Below are positions 6,957 through 14,064 of a stretch of 64,000 bases of DNA, one piece after another (position 1 is the stretch's first letter; each line of letters begins with the position of its first letter). The DNA is from CAYJAZ01 sp964371865 (GTDB lineage: Bacteria > Desulfobacterota > Desulfovibrionia > Desulfovibrionales > Desulfovibrionaceae), in assembly GCA_964371865.1 (NCBI GenBank), contig CAYJOR010000005.1, positions 1 to 64,000 of the forward strand. Direction: 5' to 3'. The notes under the pieces were generated by a model that worked only from the letters and a program-made list of their open reading frames with translations, made no database searches and was not told the DNA's origin. The position numbers and the translations under genes are program-made.

Positions 6957-8555
6957 ATGAGTCAAAGTAATTTAGACCAAAAAAAACAGAACGATGATTT
7001 AAGGCCGGATATGGGAATTTTACTCCCATCAATTGCTGTCATATTATTGATTGCAATTCCATCTTTGCTTTACCCTAAAGCGTCAGAAGACATTATGCGT
7101 GCTATTTATCAGCCTTTTGCTGCTAATTTTGGCACACTTTATTTATGGTTTACCATTTTTCTTATTGGTGTATGTGCTTATTTTGCCTGTTCGCGTTATG
7201 GCGATGTTAAGTTTGGGGAACTTGATGAAGAGCCGGAATTTTCACTTATTTCATGGATTGCTATGATTTTCTGTTCAGGGGTTGCCGGTGCTGTTATGTT
7301 TTGGTCGATCACTGAACCATTATGGAACTTAATTTCACCTCCACAATATGCTGAACCTATGTCTGTAGCGGCTTATGACTGGTCGTTAGCGTATCTTCTT
7401 TTACATTGGGGGCCGAATGCTTGGTGCACATACTTTATCTCAGCATTACCTATTGCATATATTTTCTACATAAAAAAGCAACCTTTATTACGTATTAGTG
7501 CTGCATCTGAAATAGTTATTGGAGCAAAAAATGCAAAAGGTTTATTTGGAAAATGTATTGATGTATTCTTTATTTTAGGTCTTATGTTCTGTACTGCTGT
7601 TACTATGTGCTTATCGCTTCCTACTGTTGCACATGCTTTATCTTCAGTTTTTGGACTTGACCCATCATTTGAATTACAACTTATCATCCTCGGCATAAGT
7701 TCGCTTATTGCGGCTGTGAGCGTTTACATGGGATTAGGTAGCGGTATTCGTATTCTTTCAAATATCAACATTACTATTGCACTTGCAATGGTTATATATG
7801 GCGGAGTTTTTGGACCTTCTGCTGAACTATTCAATATATTCACAAATGGTCTTTCTCGCATGGTTGGCAATTATACTATTATGTCATTATGGACTGATCC
7901 TTGGACTCCGGGTAACTTCCCTGCTGACTGGACAATTTTCTATGCTCTTTTCTGGGCTGGTTATGGACCATTCATGGGATTATTTATTGCTCGTATTTCT
8001 CGTGGTAGAACTGTTCGTGAGATCATCACATGGGGTATGGTTGGAACTATTGCCGGTGGTTGTTTAATTCACGGCGTGTTTGGTTCATATACCTTATGGC
8101 TTCAACACAACAATATTCTAGATGCTGTTAGCATTCTTAAAGAATTTGGTGGACCTGCTGCAATGATTGCTGTTCTTGAAACCCTTCCTTACAGCGACCT
8201 TGTTCTTATTGCTTACGCAATATTCTCAACAATCTTCCTTGCAACAAGCGTAGACTCTAGCTGCTTTGTTATTGCTTCAACTGCAACAATCCGTATGAGC
8301 CCTGGTAGCGACCCTCTTCCTTGGCACCGTGCCGGCTGGGCAATTTCACAAGGTGCGCTTGCTCTTGGTATTATTGCAATCGGCGGACTTGAAGTTGCAA
8401 AAATATTTGGTAACTTCTCCGGTGCGCTTATGGCACTACCTGTAATTTTACTTACATGGAGCTGGTTCAAAATCATTAATAAAAATGGTAACTATCTACT
8501 TTGCAACCATGTTAATCCTGACTGTTTGCCAATGGAACAAGACGAATTAGTATAA
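6957..8555 (+). CDS. BCCT family transporter 1 (choline/betaine/carnitine type)
   Basis: This 532-residue integral membrane protein has about twelve hydrophobic segments. It shows BCCT hallmarks: a Trp-rich FWSITEPLWN segment in the substrate-site helix, a YDWSLAYLLLHWGPNAW segment, and GPFMGLFIARISRGRT. It should import a quaternary amine such as choline, betaine or carnitine into the cell. The start has a perfect GGAGG. It is paralogous to the BCCT gene at 9794-11377. The sigma-54-like promoter and paired dyads upstream suggest substrate-responsive control, probably by the activator encoded at 12361. The exact substrate and the coupling ion are not readable. Confidence 0.9.
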   Translation: MSQSNLDQKKQNDDLRPDMGILLPSIAVILLIAIPSLLYPKASEDIMRAIYQPFAANFGTLYLWFTIFLIGVCAYFACSRYGDVKFGELDEEPEFSLISWIAMIFCSGVAGAVMFWSITEPLWNLISPPQYAEPMSVAAYDWSLAYLLLHWGPNAWCTYFISALPIAYIFYIKKQPLLRISAASEIVIGAKNAKGLFGKCIDVFFILGLMFCTAVTMCLSLPTVAHALSSVFGLDPSFELQLIILGISSLIAAVSVYMGLGSGIRILSNINITIALAMVIYGGVFGPSAELFNIFTNGLSRMVGNYTIMSLWTDPWTPGNFPADWTIFYALFWAGYGPFMGLFIARISRGRTVREIITWGMVGTIAGGCLIHGVFGSYTLWLQHNNILDAVSILKEFGGPAAMIAVLETLPYSDLVLIAYAIFSTIFLATSVDSSCFVIASTATIRMSPGSDPLPWHRAGWAISQGALALGIIAIGGLEVAKIFGNFSGALMALPVILLTWSWFKIINKNGNYLLCNHVNPDCLPMEQDELV

Positions 8556-8593
8556 AGTTCTAGATATCAACGTGATTCCACGTTTATGATTTC

Positions 8594-8667
8594 TTGAGGG
8601 GGAAAACCACATTTCTAAAAAAACGAGGTTTTCCCCCTCAAACTCCCCTTTCCTTAAAAAATAGTTA
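8594..8667 (-). repeat. Family A palindromic repeat, copy 1
   Basis: TTGAGGGGGAAAACC (8594-8608) pairs with GGTTTTCCCCCTCAA (8627-8641) and is followed by the reverse complement of the family's leader (CTTTCCTTAAAAAATAGTTA). It directly follows BCCT 1 and can also act as its terminator. Confidence 0.75.
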
Positions 8668-8830
8668 TTATTAATTCAATACCCTATAGATTTTTCTTAT
8701 ATTTTTATTTTAGGGTATGTTTCTAATATATCTTATACAAGACCTCTGCATAATTACTGAACATTTTATTGAGAAAAGCTAATAATTTTCTTTTTACTTT
8801 AGGGTGGTTTTCTAACTTATTGATATTCCA

Positions 8831-8911
8831 GTAAATGGTTTTTAAGGAAGGGGGAGAGCTCGAGAGGGGGAAACACCGTTTTTGACTCAAAAACGTGGTT
8901 TCCCCCTCTCG
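8831..8911 (+). repeat. Family A palindromic repeat, copy 2
   Basis: Leader GGTTTTTAAGGAAGGGGG is followed by a hairpin whose arms CGAGAGGGGGAAAC and GTTTCCCCCTCTCG match copies 3 and 4. An outer GAGCTC pair (8857-8862, 8935-8940) extends the symmetry. Confidence 0.75.
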
Positions 8912-9033
8912 AAAATAATTATGCAGAGCTCTTTATACGTAAGAATTTGAATGACGTGCTTGATATCTCAAAATTTGAGTAGGAGATTCCACTTTAAAGA
9001 GAGACCTCCTTTTATATAAGTAATCACCTGCTC

Positions 9034-9082
9034 TCTTCTAACTACGCAGCTAAACTAACTCCTTATATGCGTAGTTAGAAGA
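9034..9082. repeat. 15-bp perfect inverted repeat
   Basis: TCTTCTAACTACGCA at 9034-9048 and TGCGTAGTTAGAAGA at 9068-9082 are separated by 19 bases. No T run follows. It is not part of the family A or B repeats seen elsewhere. Confidence 0.5.
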
Positions 9083-9342
9083 AATTCAAGTTTTATATTT
9101 TCAACTATTATAAAAATAATTTGAAACCACAGCATTTGAAATAATTACTTTCAATGTTGTGGCTTTTCTTTATTTAAAACAAATCCTCTTGAAACATAAA
9201 GCATGTTCCCTTTATCTTTTTTGGATTATTTACATAAAAGATATTACAAGAAAAAGCTATAACTTTATAAGCTAAGCAAGAAAGAACAATTATCCAAAAG
9301 GAACTTTGCTTGAATCTAGATGATTTTTCAAAGTAGTTGATA

Positions 9343-9375
9343 CAAAAAAAAGAGTTTTCCATTTAGGAAAACCCT
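9343..9375 (-). terminator. Intrinsic terminator of the BCCT 2 - SMR 1 unit
   Basis: On the minus strand, GTTTTCC and GGAAAAC form a 7-bp stem followed by a run of eight T. It lies 27 bases after the SMR 1 stop codon. Confidence 0.7.
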
Positions 9376-9401
9376 TTATAGTTCAAATGATAATAACTAA
9401 T

Positions 9402-9722
9402 TTAGCTATACAGTCTCATAATGACTGTACCTGCTAAAATACAAGCCATACCAACCATAGTCATTTTATTAAGTCTCTGACCATAGAGAAAGAAAGCAGC
9501 AATTGAAGTTCCTATAATACCAAGTCCACACCATAAAGCGTATGCAATACCTACCGGAATAGTTTCAACAACAATACTCAAGCAATAGAAAGCAGTAGCA
9601 TAGCCTAAAAGAACAAAAATGGTGGGAACAATCTTTTTGAAACCATCTGTATACTTCAATGAAGTAGTTGCTGCAATTTCAACACAAATAGCAAGAAATA
9701 ATAGTCCGAATGTTTTAATCAT
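9402..9722 (-). CDS. Small multidrug resistance (SMR) transporter 1, EmrE/Qac type
   Basis: This 106-residue protein has four membrane helices. Helix 1 carries the essential glutamate (ICVEIAATTSLKYTDGF, Glu14). Helix 3 has the conserved PVGIAYALWCGLGIIGT segment. Such proteins act as dual-topology dimers exchanging protons for quaternary or lipophilic cations. Downstream of a BCCT importer it probably handles a related amine or toxic product. It is separated from BCCT 2 by a 71-base gap with a 12-bp hairpin. A second SMR gene lies at 11796-12125; the two are clearly related and might form a hetero-pair. Confidence 0.9.
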   Translation of the reverse strand: MIKTFGLLFLAICVEIAATTSLKYTDGFKKIVPTIFVLLGYATAFYCLSIVVETIPVGIAYALWCGLGIIGTSIAAFFLYGQRLNKMTMVGMACILAGTVIMRLYS

Positions 9723-9746
9723 AGTTTTGTCCTTTTAAAAAGTTAG

Positions 9747-9782
9747 TAGCTCATGGTAATTCAAATGATATACCATGAGCTA
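9747..9782. other. 12-bp perfect hairpin between BCCT 2 and SMR 1
   Basis: TAGCTCATGGTA (9747-9758) pairs with TACCATGAGCTA (9771-9782). On the minus strand it is followed by CTAACTTTTT and then the SMR 1 ribosome binding site. It could be a partial terminator or a processing site that lowers SMR 1 expression relative to BCCT 2. Confidence 0.6.
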
Positions 9783-9793
9783 AAATTATTCTA

Positions 9794-11377
9794 CTATTCT
9801 TTTATAGCCCATTTTTCTAGGAGCTCTTTACCATCTTGTTTAAGAATTTTCAACCAAGAATAAGCCATAAGAAGAATTGGGATACAAATAAACATACCAG
9901 AGAAGTTACCAAGCATTTTAGCAATTTGTAGGCCACCAATACTTAAGCTACCCATTGCAAGTAAAGCTACTACTATAACCCACATAACAAGGTTCATTTT
10001 GTGTGGATCGTCGTGAATGCCTATACGTTTGGTTACTGATGCAGCCATAACATAACAGCTTGAGTTGATACTTGTTGCTAAGAAAATTGTTGATACAAAA
10101 CAGTATGCTATAAGAATTACATAACCAAAAGGAAGAGTCATGAAAACTTCCATCATAAGGTTTGCGCCGCCTTGTTCAACAAGAATACCAAGCACGTCAA
10201 TAACATTGTTGTGTGAAAGGTAAAGTGTGTAAGAAGCAAGAACACCATGGATAAAGTAACCACCAAGAACTGCTGATGCTAATCCGTAAGTAATGATTTC
10301 TTTAATAGTACGACCACGGGAAATACGTGCAATAAATAGACCCATGAATGGCCCGTATCCTAACCAGTACATAGCATAGAACATTGTCCAATCTTGTGGC
10401 ACTGTTCCGTCGGTGAATACGTCAGTCCAAAGCACTGTAGATAGGAAGTTGTTAGCTGCTAAACCGATACCTGAAGTAAAAGTATCGAAGATAGTAACTG
10501 TTGGTCCAACAAAGAACACATATAAAACAATAGCAATAGCAACTTTAATGTTGAATGATGATACTACTTTAATACCTTTATCAAGTCCAAGATAAACAGA
10601 AGTGATTGAAATAAGAGCTGTTGCTAAAAGAATTTGACCTTGTAAAGCTAGTGATGGCTCTAGCGATGGGAAAACCCTTACTAGTGCAGCCTCAACCGTT
10701 GGTAGTGAAATACACATCGCAACCGCAGTACAGAACATAATTCCAAGAATAAATAATGAATCAAGTACGCGACCGATTAATTTATCTTTTTGTGAGCCGA
10801 TAACAATTTCAGTTGCGGTGCTAACACGAAGTAAAGGTTTACGTTTAATGTGGAACATGTACGCAATAGGAAGAGCACATACGAAATATGAACACCAAGC
10901 TGTAGGACCCCAGTTAAGAAGAAGTAAAGCAATACTCCATTCATAAGCAGCAGCTGATTTAGGTTCAACAAGTCTAGGAGGAGTTAATACATACCATGAT
11001 GGTTCAACGATAGCCCAGAATAAAACCGCTCCAGCAACACCAGATGTGAAGATCATTGCACTCCATTCAAAGAGTTTATAATCAGGTTTTTCGTCTTTTT
11101 CACCAAATTTAATGTTGCCGTATTTGCTAAGCGCAATATACACTAAATAGAGAGTAAAGATTGTAATAATCCATAAAAAAGAGCTACCGAAAGCTCTGTT
11201 TAAAGGATTAAATAATGCAGTTAGTACTTCTGCAGTTTTTTCGGTGAAAAAGATAGCCGGTAAAGCAATCATTAAAAGAATTATGATTGTTGGTATAACA
11301 ATACTTTTTTCGACCCTTAAGTCGTTCCCCTGTTCTGCCAACAGTTTTGCACTATCCGGCATGTTTTCTTGTGACAT
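9794..11377 (-). CDS. BCCT family transporter 2
   Basis: I place the start at 11377 (MSQENMPD), because a GGAG ribosome binding site lies 9 bases upstream. The longer frame to 11407 lacks one. The 527-residue protein has about twelve membrane segments and the BCCT signatures FWAIVEPSWY, YEWSIALLLLNWGPTAW and GPFMGLFIARISRGRT. It is a paralogue of BCCT 1, differing in the substrate-site helix (AIVEPSWY against SITEPLWN). The two importers may therefore differ in preference among choline-like compounds. It forms a unit with SMR 1 and has a weak sigma-54-like promoter plus two dyad sites upstream. Confidence 0.9.
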   Translation of the reverse strand: MSQENMPDSAKLLAEQGNDLRVEKSIVIPTIIILLMIALPAIFFTEKTAEVLTALFNPLNRAFGSSFLWIITIFTLYLVYIALSKYGNIKFGEKDEKPDYKLFEWSAMIFTSGVAGAVLFWAIVEPSWYVLTPPRLVEPKSAAAYEWSIALLLLNWGPTAWCSYFVCALPIAYMFHIKRKPLLRVSTATEIVIGSQKDKLIGRVLDSLFILGIMFCTAVAMCISLPTVEAALVRVFPSLEPSLALQGQILLATALISITSVYLGLDKGIKVVSSFNIKVAIAIVLYVFFVGPTVTIFDTFTSGIGLAANNFLSTVLWTDVFTDGTVPQDWTMFYAMYWLGYGPFMGLFIARISRGRTIKEIITYGLASAVLGGYFIHGVLASYTLYLSHNNVIDVLGILVEQGGANLMMEVFMTLPFGYVILIAYCFVSTIFLATSINSSCYVMAASVTKRIGIHDDPHKMNLVMWVIVVALLAMGSLSIGGLQIAKMLGNFSGMFICIPILLMAYSWLKILKQDGKELLEKWAIKE

Positions 11378-11414
11378 AATACTAACTCCTAAAATCATGA
11401 ATTTCATCTAAAAA

Positions 11415-11430
11415 TTCACAAACCATGCCG
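11415..11430 (-). promoter_or_regulatory. Weak sigma-54-like promoter of BCCT 2
   Basis: On the minus strand GGCATGGTTTGTGAA keeps the 12-base spacing between the -24 GG and the -12 G. It closely resembles the element before SMR 2 (GGAATAGTTTGTGCA). The -12 block is less canonical than in the BCCT 1 promoter. Confidence 0.4.
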
Positions 11431-11575
11431 TATAATCAAATAACATATAAAATCAAATAGTTACTCAACTTTATAAGATTTTAATCATCTATAAAAAATT
11501 ATTATCATGACAAATTTTACACCCACGCTTTATCTAAAACCATATTTACTTTTATTTTTCAATTGGTTACACACT

Positions 11576-11591
11576 ACGACAAAAATGTCAT
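11576..11591. promoter_or_regulatory. Putative activator-binding dyad, site 4
   Basis: ACGACAAAAATGTCAT matches ACGACA-N4-TGTCRT, about 150 bases upstream of the BCCT 2 promoter candidate. Confidence 0.5.
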
Positions 11592-11701
11592 ACGAAAAAT
11601 TGTTTTTTTTGTTATTTCTAAAAATATCTCTTATAAAATTTATAATTAACACCTATAGCATGCTTTACGCTCAAAAATTCTATTTTTCACATAAAACTAA
11701 A

Positions 11702-11717
11702 ACGACATAATTGTCGT
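11702..11717. promoter_or_regulatory. Putative activator-binding dyad, site 5
   Basis: ACGACATAATTGTCGT is a perfect 6-bp dyad around a 4-base centre and the most symmetrical of the five sites. Confidence 0.55.
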
Positions 11718-11795
11718 CTTAGCTTTATTTCAGTTCCAAAAATACATAATTTATTCTTTGTAAAATAAGTATTATATTTTAGATGGTTAGATATT

Positions 11796-12125
11796 TTAAT
11801 GAGAAGCAGGGTTAGCAAACTGCATAATAATAACACCCACAATAATAAGTGTAATACCGGCTATAGCACCCATACTTAACGCTTGTGAATAAAGAAAATA
11901 AGATGCAACTGAAGTTCCTACAATTCCAAGTCCTGACCAAATAGCATACGCAACGCCAACAGGAATGGTTTTAACAACAATACTTACAAGGTAAAATGAA
12001 AGACCATATCCAAACAAAACACCTATTGTTGGTAAAATTAATGTAAAGCTCTCAGTAAGTTTTAAGCAAGTTGTTGCAATAATTTCAACACAAATTGCAA
12101 AAAGTAAAAGTCCGTATTGCGCCAT
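11796..12125 (-). CDS. Small multidrug resistance (SMR) transporter 2, EmrE/Qac type
   Basis: This 109-residue protein has four membrane helices, with the SMR glutamate in ICVEIIATTCLKLTESF (Glu14) and the PVGVAYAIWSGLGIVGT segment. It is closely similar in pattern to SMR 1. It lies between BCCT 2 and the divergent sigma-54 activator gene and has its own sigma-54-like promoter at 12207-12223. Proton-coupled exchange of a quaternary amine is the expected activity. The pairing of two SMR genes with two BCCT importers supports a pathway that imports a quaternary amine and exports a by-product. Confidence 0.9.
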   Translation of the reverse strand: MAQYGLLLFAICVEIIATTCLKLTESFTLILPTIGVLFGYGLSFYLVSIVVKTIPVGVAYAIWSGLGIVGTSVASYFLYSQALSMGAIAGITLIIVGVIIMQFANPASH

Positions 12126-12206
12126 AAATCCATCCTTGTTTTTGTAAATTTACTTCTTATTCTACTTTTAATCAAATAAAAACTGATTTTTTAGGTTAAA
12201 TATTTA

Positions 12207-12223
12207 TTGCACAAACTATTCCA
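12207..12223 (-). promoter_or_regulatory. Sigma-54-like promoter of SMR 2
   Basis: The minus strand reads TGGAATAGTTTGTGCAA, with GG at -24 and GTGCA at -12 and correct spacing. The start codon is about 85 bases downstream. Confidence 0.5.
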
Positions 12224-12360
12224 AAAATCTCTTTTTCTGCTTTTTTTAACATTAATTACTAAAAATCATTCTATTGTAATATTCCTCTTTCATTTACACT
12301 TGCTTTATTTATAATAATTTGCTATTGTCACTGACGATTATTTCTAAAAGAGGTGCCTAC

Positions 12361-13758
12361 GTGAATCCTGAATCTAAATTTCATTTTTTAAATGGTGAAC
12401 CAACTATTTTTTCCGCCATCCCCGGAATGATCTATCGCTGTAAATTTTACCCTTCAAAAGATGAAAATCCTTACAACTATGAGACTGTTTTAGAATATGT
12501 AAGTGATGGCTCTAAAGAAATTTTAGGAATAACACCTACTGAGTTACTGGAAAAAGATTGGAACTCACTTGAAAGACTTATGCACCCTCTTGATGCACAA
12601 AATTCTCATATTCGTTGTTATGATAAAGTTTCACAAAATAAAAAATACGAAGTAAAGTATCGACTCGACTTACCCAATGGTCTCAGCAAATGGGTTTGGG
12701 ATATGGGCGCAGGCGTATACGATGAAAATGGCGAAATCCTCTACTTTGAGGGTCTCGTTATGGATATCAGTGAACAAAAGTTTTTAGAACTAGAACTGGA
12801 AGATGAAAACCGTAAATTAAAAGCATCTATAAATCACGTTGAAGGCCTTGGAAAAATCATAGGTAAGAGTGAAAAAATGCTTCGGGTTTATGAGCTAGTT
12901 ATGAAAGCTGCCGAAAATGATATGAATGTTATTATTTTAGGAGAAACCGGTTGTGGTAAGGATCTAATAGCTCAAACTATACATGAATTCAGTGGGTTAA
13001 GTGGTGCTTATATCCCTGTAAACTGTAGTGCAATTCCTGACCAATTATTGGAAAGCGAATTTTTTGGCCACATAAAAGGCGCATTTTCAAGCGCTTACAG
13101 CAACAACCAAGGTTTTATAGCCGCCGCAGATAATGGCACGCTCTTTCTTGATGAGGTTGGCGAGCTTCCACTTGCTCTACAAGCAAAGCTTCTACGCACT
13201 CTTGAAAATAAATCCTACACTCCATTAGGAAGTAATAAATCTAAAAATTCAAATTTCCGTTTGATTTCTGCTACCAACCGCGATTTAGCTGAAATGGTAA
13301 AAGAAAAAAATATGCGTTCTGACTTTTTCTATCGTCTTAATGTGCTTACAATTCAACTTCCACCACTGCGCGAAAGAATGGAAGATGTGCCTCTCCTAGT
13401 AAACGCATATCTTAAAAGGAAAGGTTATGTTGCACCACTTTCTATAAAAGCAAGACTTGCAATTCAACAGTATTCGTGGCCTGGTAACGTGCGTGAACTA
13501 CACAACTTTCTTTCAAGATTAATTGTACTTGGTGATGTAGCTCTGGACGGGCTCAACCTTAGTGTCAATGATGGGCTTAACTTCACTTTTCCAACTAATC
13601 TATCCTATCAAGAAACAATGCACGCCTTTGAAAAAGAACTAATTGCTCGTGCACTTACTCTTTGTGGTGGACATAGAGGAAACTGTGCTAAATTGCTCGA
13701 TTTGAATCTTCGTACATTACAAAGAAAAATTAAGCTTCTCAATATTAAAGATAATTAA
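12361..13758 (+). CDS. Sigma-54-dependent transcriptional activator with PAS sensor domain
   Basis: I choose the GTG at 12361, preceded by AGAGGTG, over an upstream TTG at 12319. The 465-residue protein has an N-terminal PAS/PAC domain (about 5-140) and an AAA+ domain with Walker A GETGCGKD (194-201) and Walker B GTLFLDEVGEL. It ends with a Fis-type helix-turn-helix (CGGHRGNCAKLLDLNLRTLQ). The sigma-54-contacting GAFTGA loop reads GAFSSA (240-245), a notable deviation. It is divergent from SMR 2 and close to four sigma-54-like promoters, so it is the natural candidate regulator of the transporters and the phosphodiesterase. The PAS ligand is unknown. Confidence 0.9.
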   Translation: MNPESKFHFLNGEPTIFSAIPGMIYRCKFYPSKDENPYNYETVLEYVSDGSKEILGITPTELLEKDWNSLERLMHPLDAQNSHIRCYDKVSQNKKYEVKYRLDLPNGLSKWVWDMGAGVYDENGEILYFEGLVMDISEQKFLELELEDENRKLKASINHVEGLGKIIGKSEKMLRVYELVMKAAENDMNVIILGETGCGKDLIAQTIHEFSGLSGAYIPVNCSAIPDQLLESEFFGHIKGAFSSAYSNNQGFIAAADNGTLFLDEVGELPLALQAKLLRTLENKSYTPLGSNKSKNSNFRLISATNRDLAEMVKEKNMRSDFFYRLNVLTIQLPPLRERMEDVPLLVNAYLKRKGYVAPLSIKARLAIQQYSWPGNVRELHNFLSRLIVLGDVALDGLNLSVNDGLNFTFPTNLSYQETMHAFEKELIARALTLCGGHRGNCAKLLDLNLRTLQRKIKLLNIKDN

Positions 13759-14064
13759 GAGCTTTAAATATATTAGTATACTTTTCACACTTGCTGATTC
13801 TCACTTTAGTATATCGTTAAAGTAATTTTTTATATAAATTATTACAACTTATTAATTACATAATTTTAAATTGACCTCATATCATTCTGCTTTTATTGAT
13901 TTTATCTATTGTTAGAATTTAATAACTTTATATAAAATTTTCTCTTTTCTTGACAAGAATATAAATAAAGGTTATTTAGATATAATAGATATTGTAACTA
14001 TTTTAGCTCACCCTAGTAAATATCAGAATTATCTAATCCCTTACCTTCAAAGAAGGATTTATTT
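13759..14064. other. Gene-free AT-rich leader of the GGDEF/EAL gene
   Basis: This holds a plausible housekeeping promoter, TTGACA (13950-13955), 17 bases, TATTTA (13973-13978), about 87 bases before the start codon. Nothing else is recognised. Confidence 0.45.

Larger units (their letters stand above)
8556..9401. other. 846-base gene-free region with repeats and hairpins
   Basis: It holds two family A palindromic repeats (8594-8667, 8831-8911), an 18-base element ending in GAATGACGTG (8941-8958), and a 15-bp perfect inverted repeat (TCTTCTAACTACGCA at 9034-9048 with its complement at 9068-9082). It also has an imperfect terminator-like hairpin at 9127-9162 and the SMR 1 terminator at its right end. 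A 62-codon minus-strand reading frame at 9174-9362 has no visible ribosome binding site or recognisable sequence and is not called. The region looks like a repeat-accumulating insulator between the two transporter units. Confidence 0.6.
11378..11795. other. Intergenic control region upstream of BCCT 2
   Basis: This AT-rich stretch holds a sigma-54-like element (11415-11430) and two dyad sites (11576-11591, 11702-11717). A 67-codon plus-strand frame at 11507-11710 overlaps the dyads and has low-complexity hydrophobic content, so I do not call it a gene. Confidence 0.5.

Noticed and set aside
8594..8667. CRISPR array from the repeated GGGGGAAA palindromes
   Set aside because: Copies are isolated, kilobases apart and variable in orientation, without regular spacers or cas genes.
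9174..9362. 62-codon minus-strand reading frame after BCCT 1
   Set aside because: No ribosome binding site or recognisable motif, and it lies in a repeat-rich gap overlapping the SMR 1 terminator. A small membrane peptide cannot be fully excluded.
11507..11710. 67-codon plus-strand reading frame upstream of BCCT 2
   Set aside because: Low-complexity hydrophobic translation of AT-rich DNA that overlaps two putative regulatory dyads; no ribosome binding site.
12325..12341. ATTGTCACTGACGATTA near the activator start, possibly another dyad
   Set aside because: The half-sites do not have the 4-base spacing of the other five sites, and it lies next to the activator's start codon rather than upstream of a sigma-54 element.
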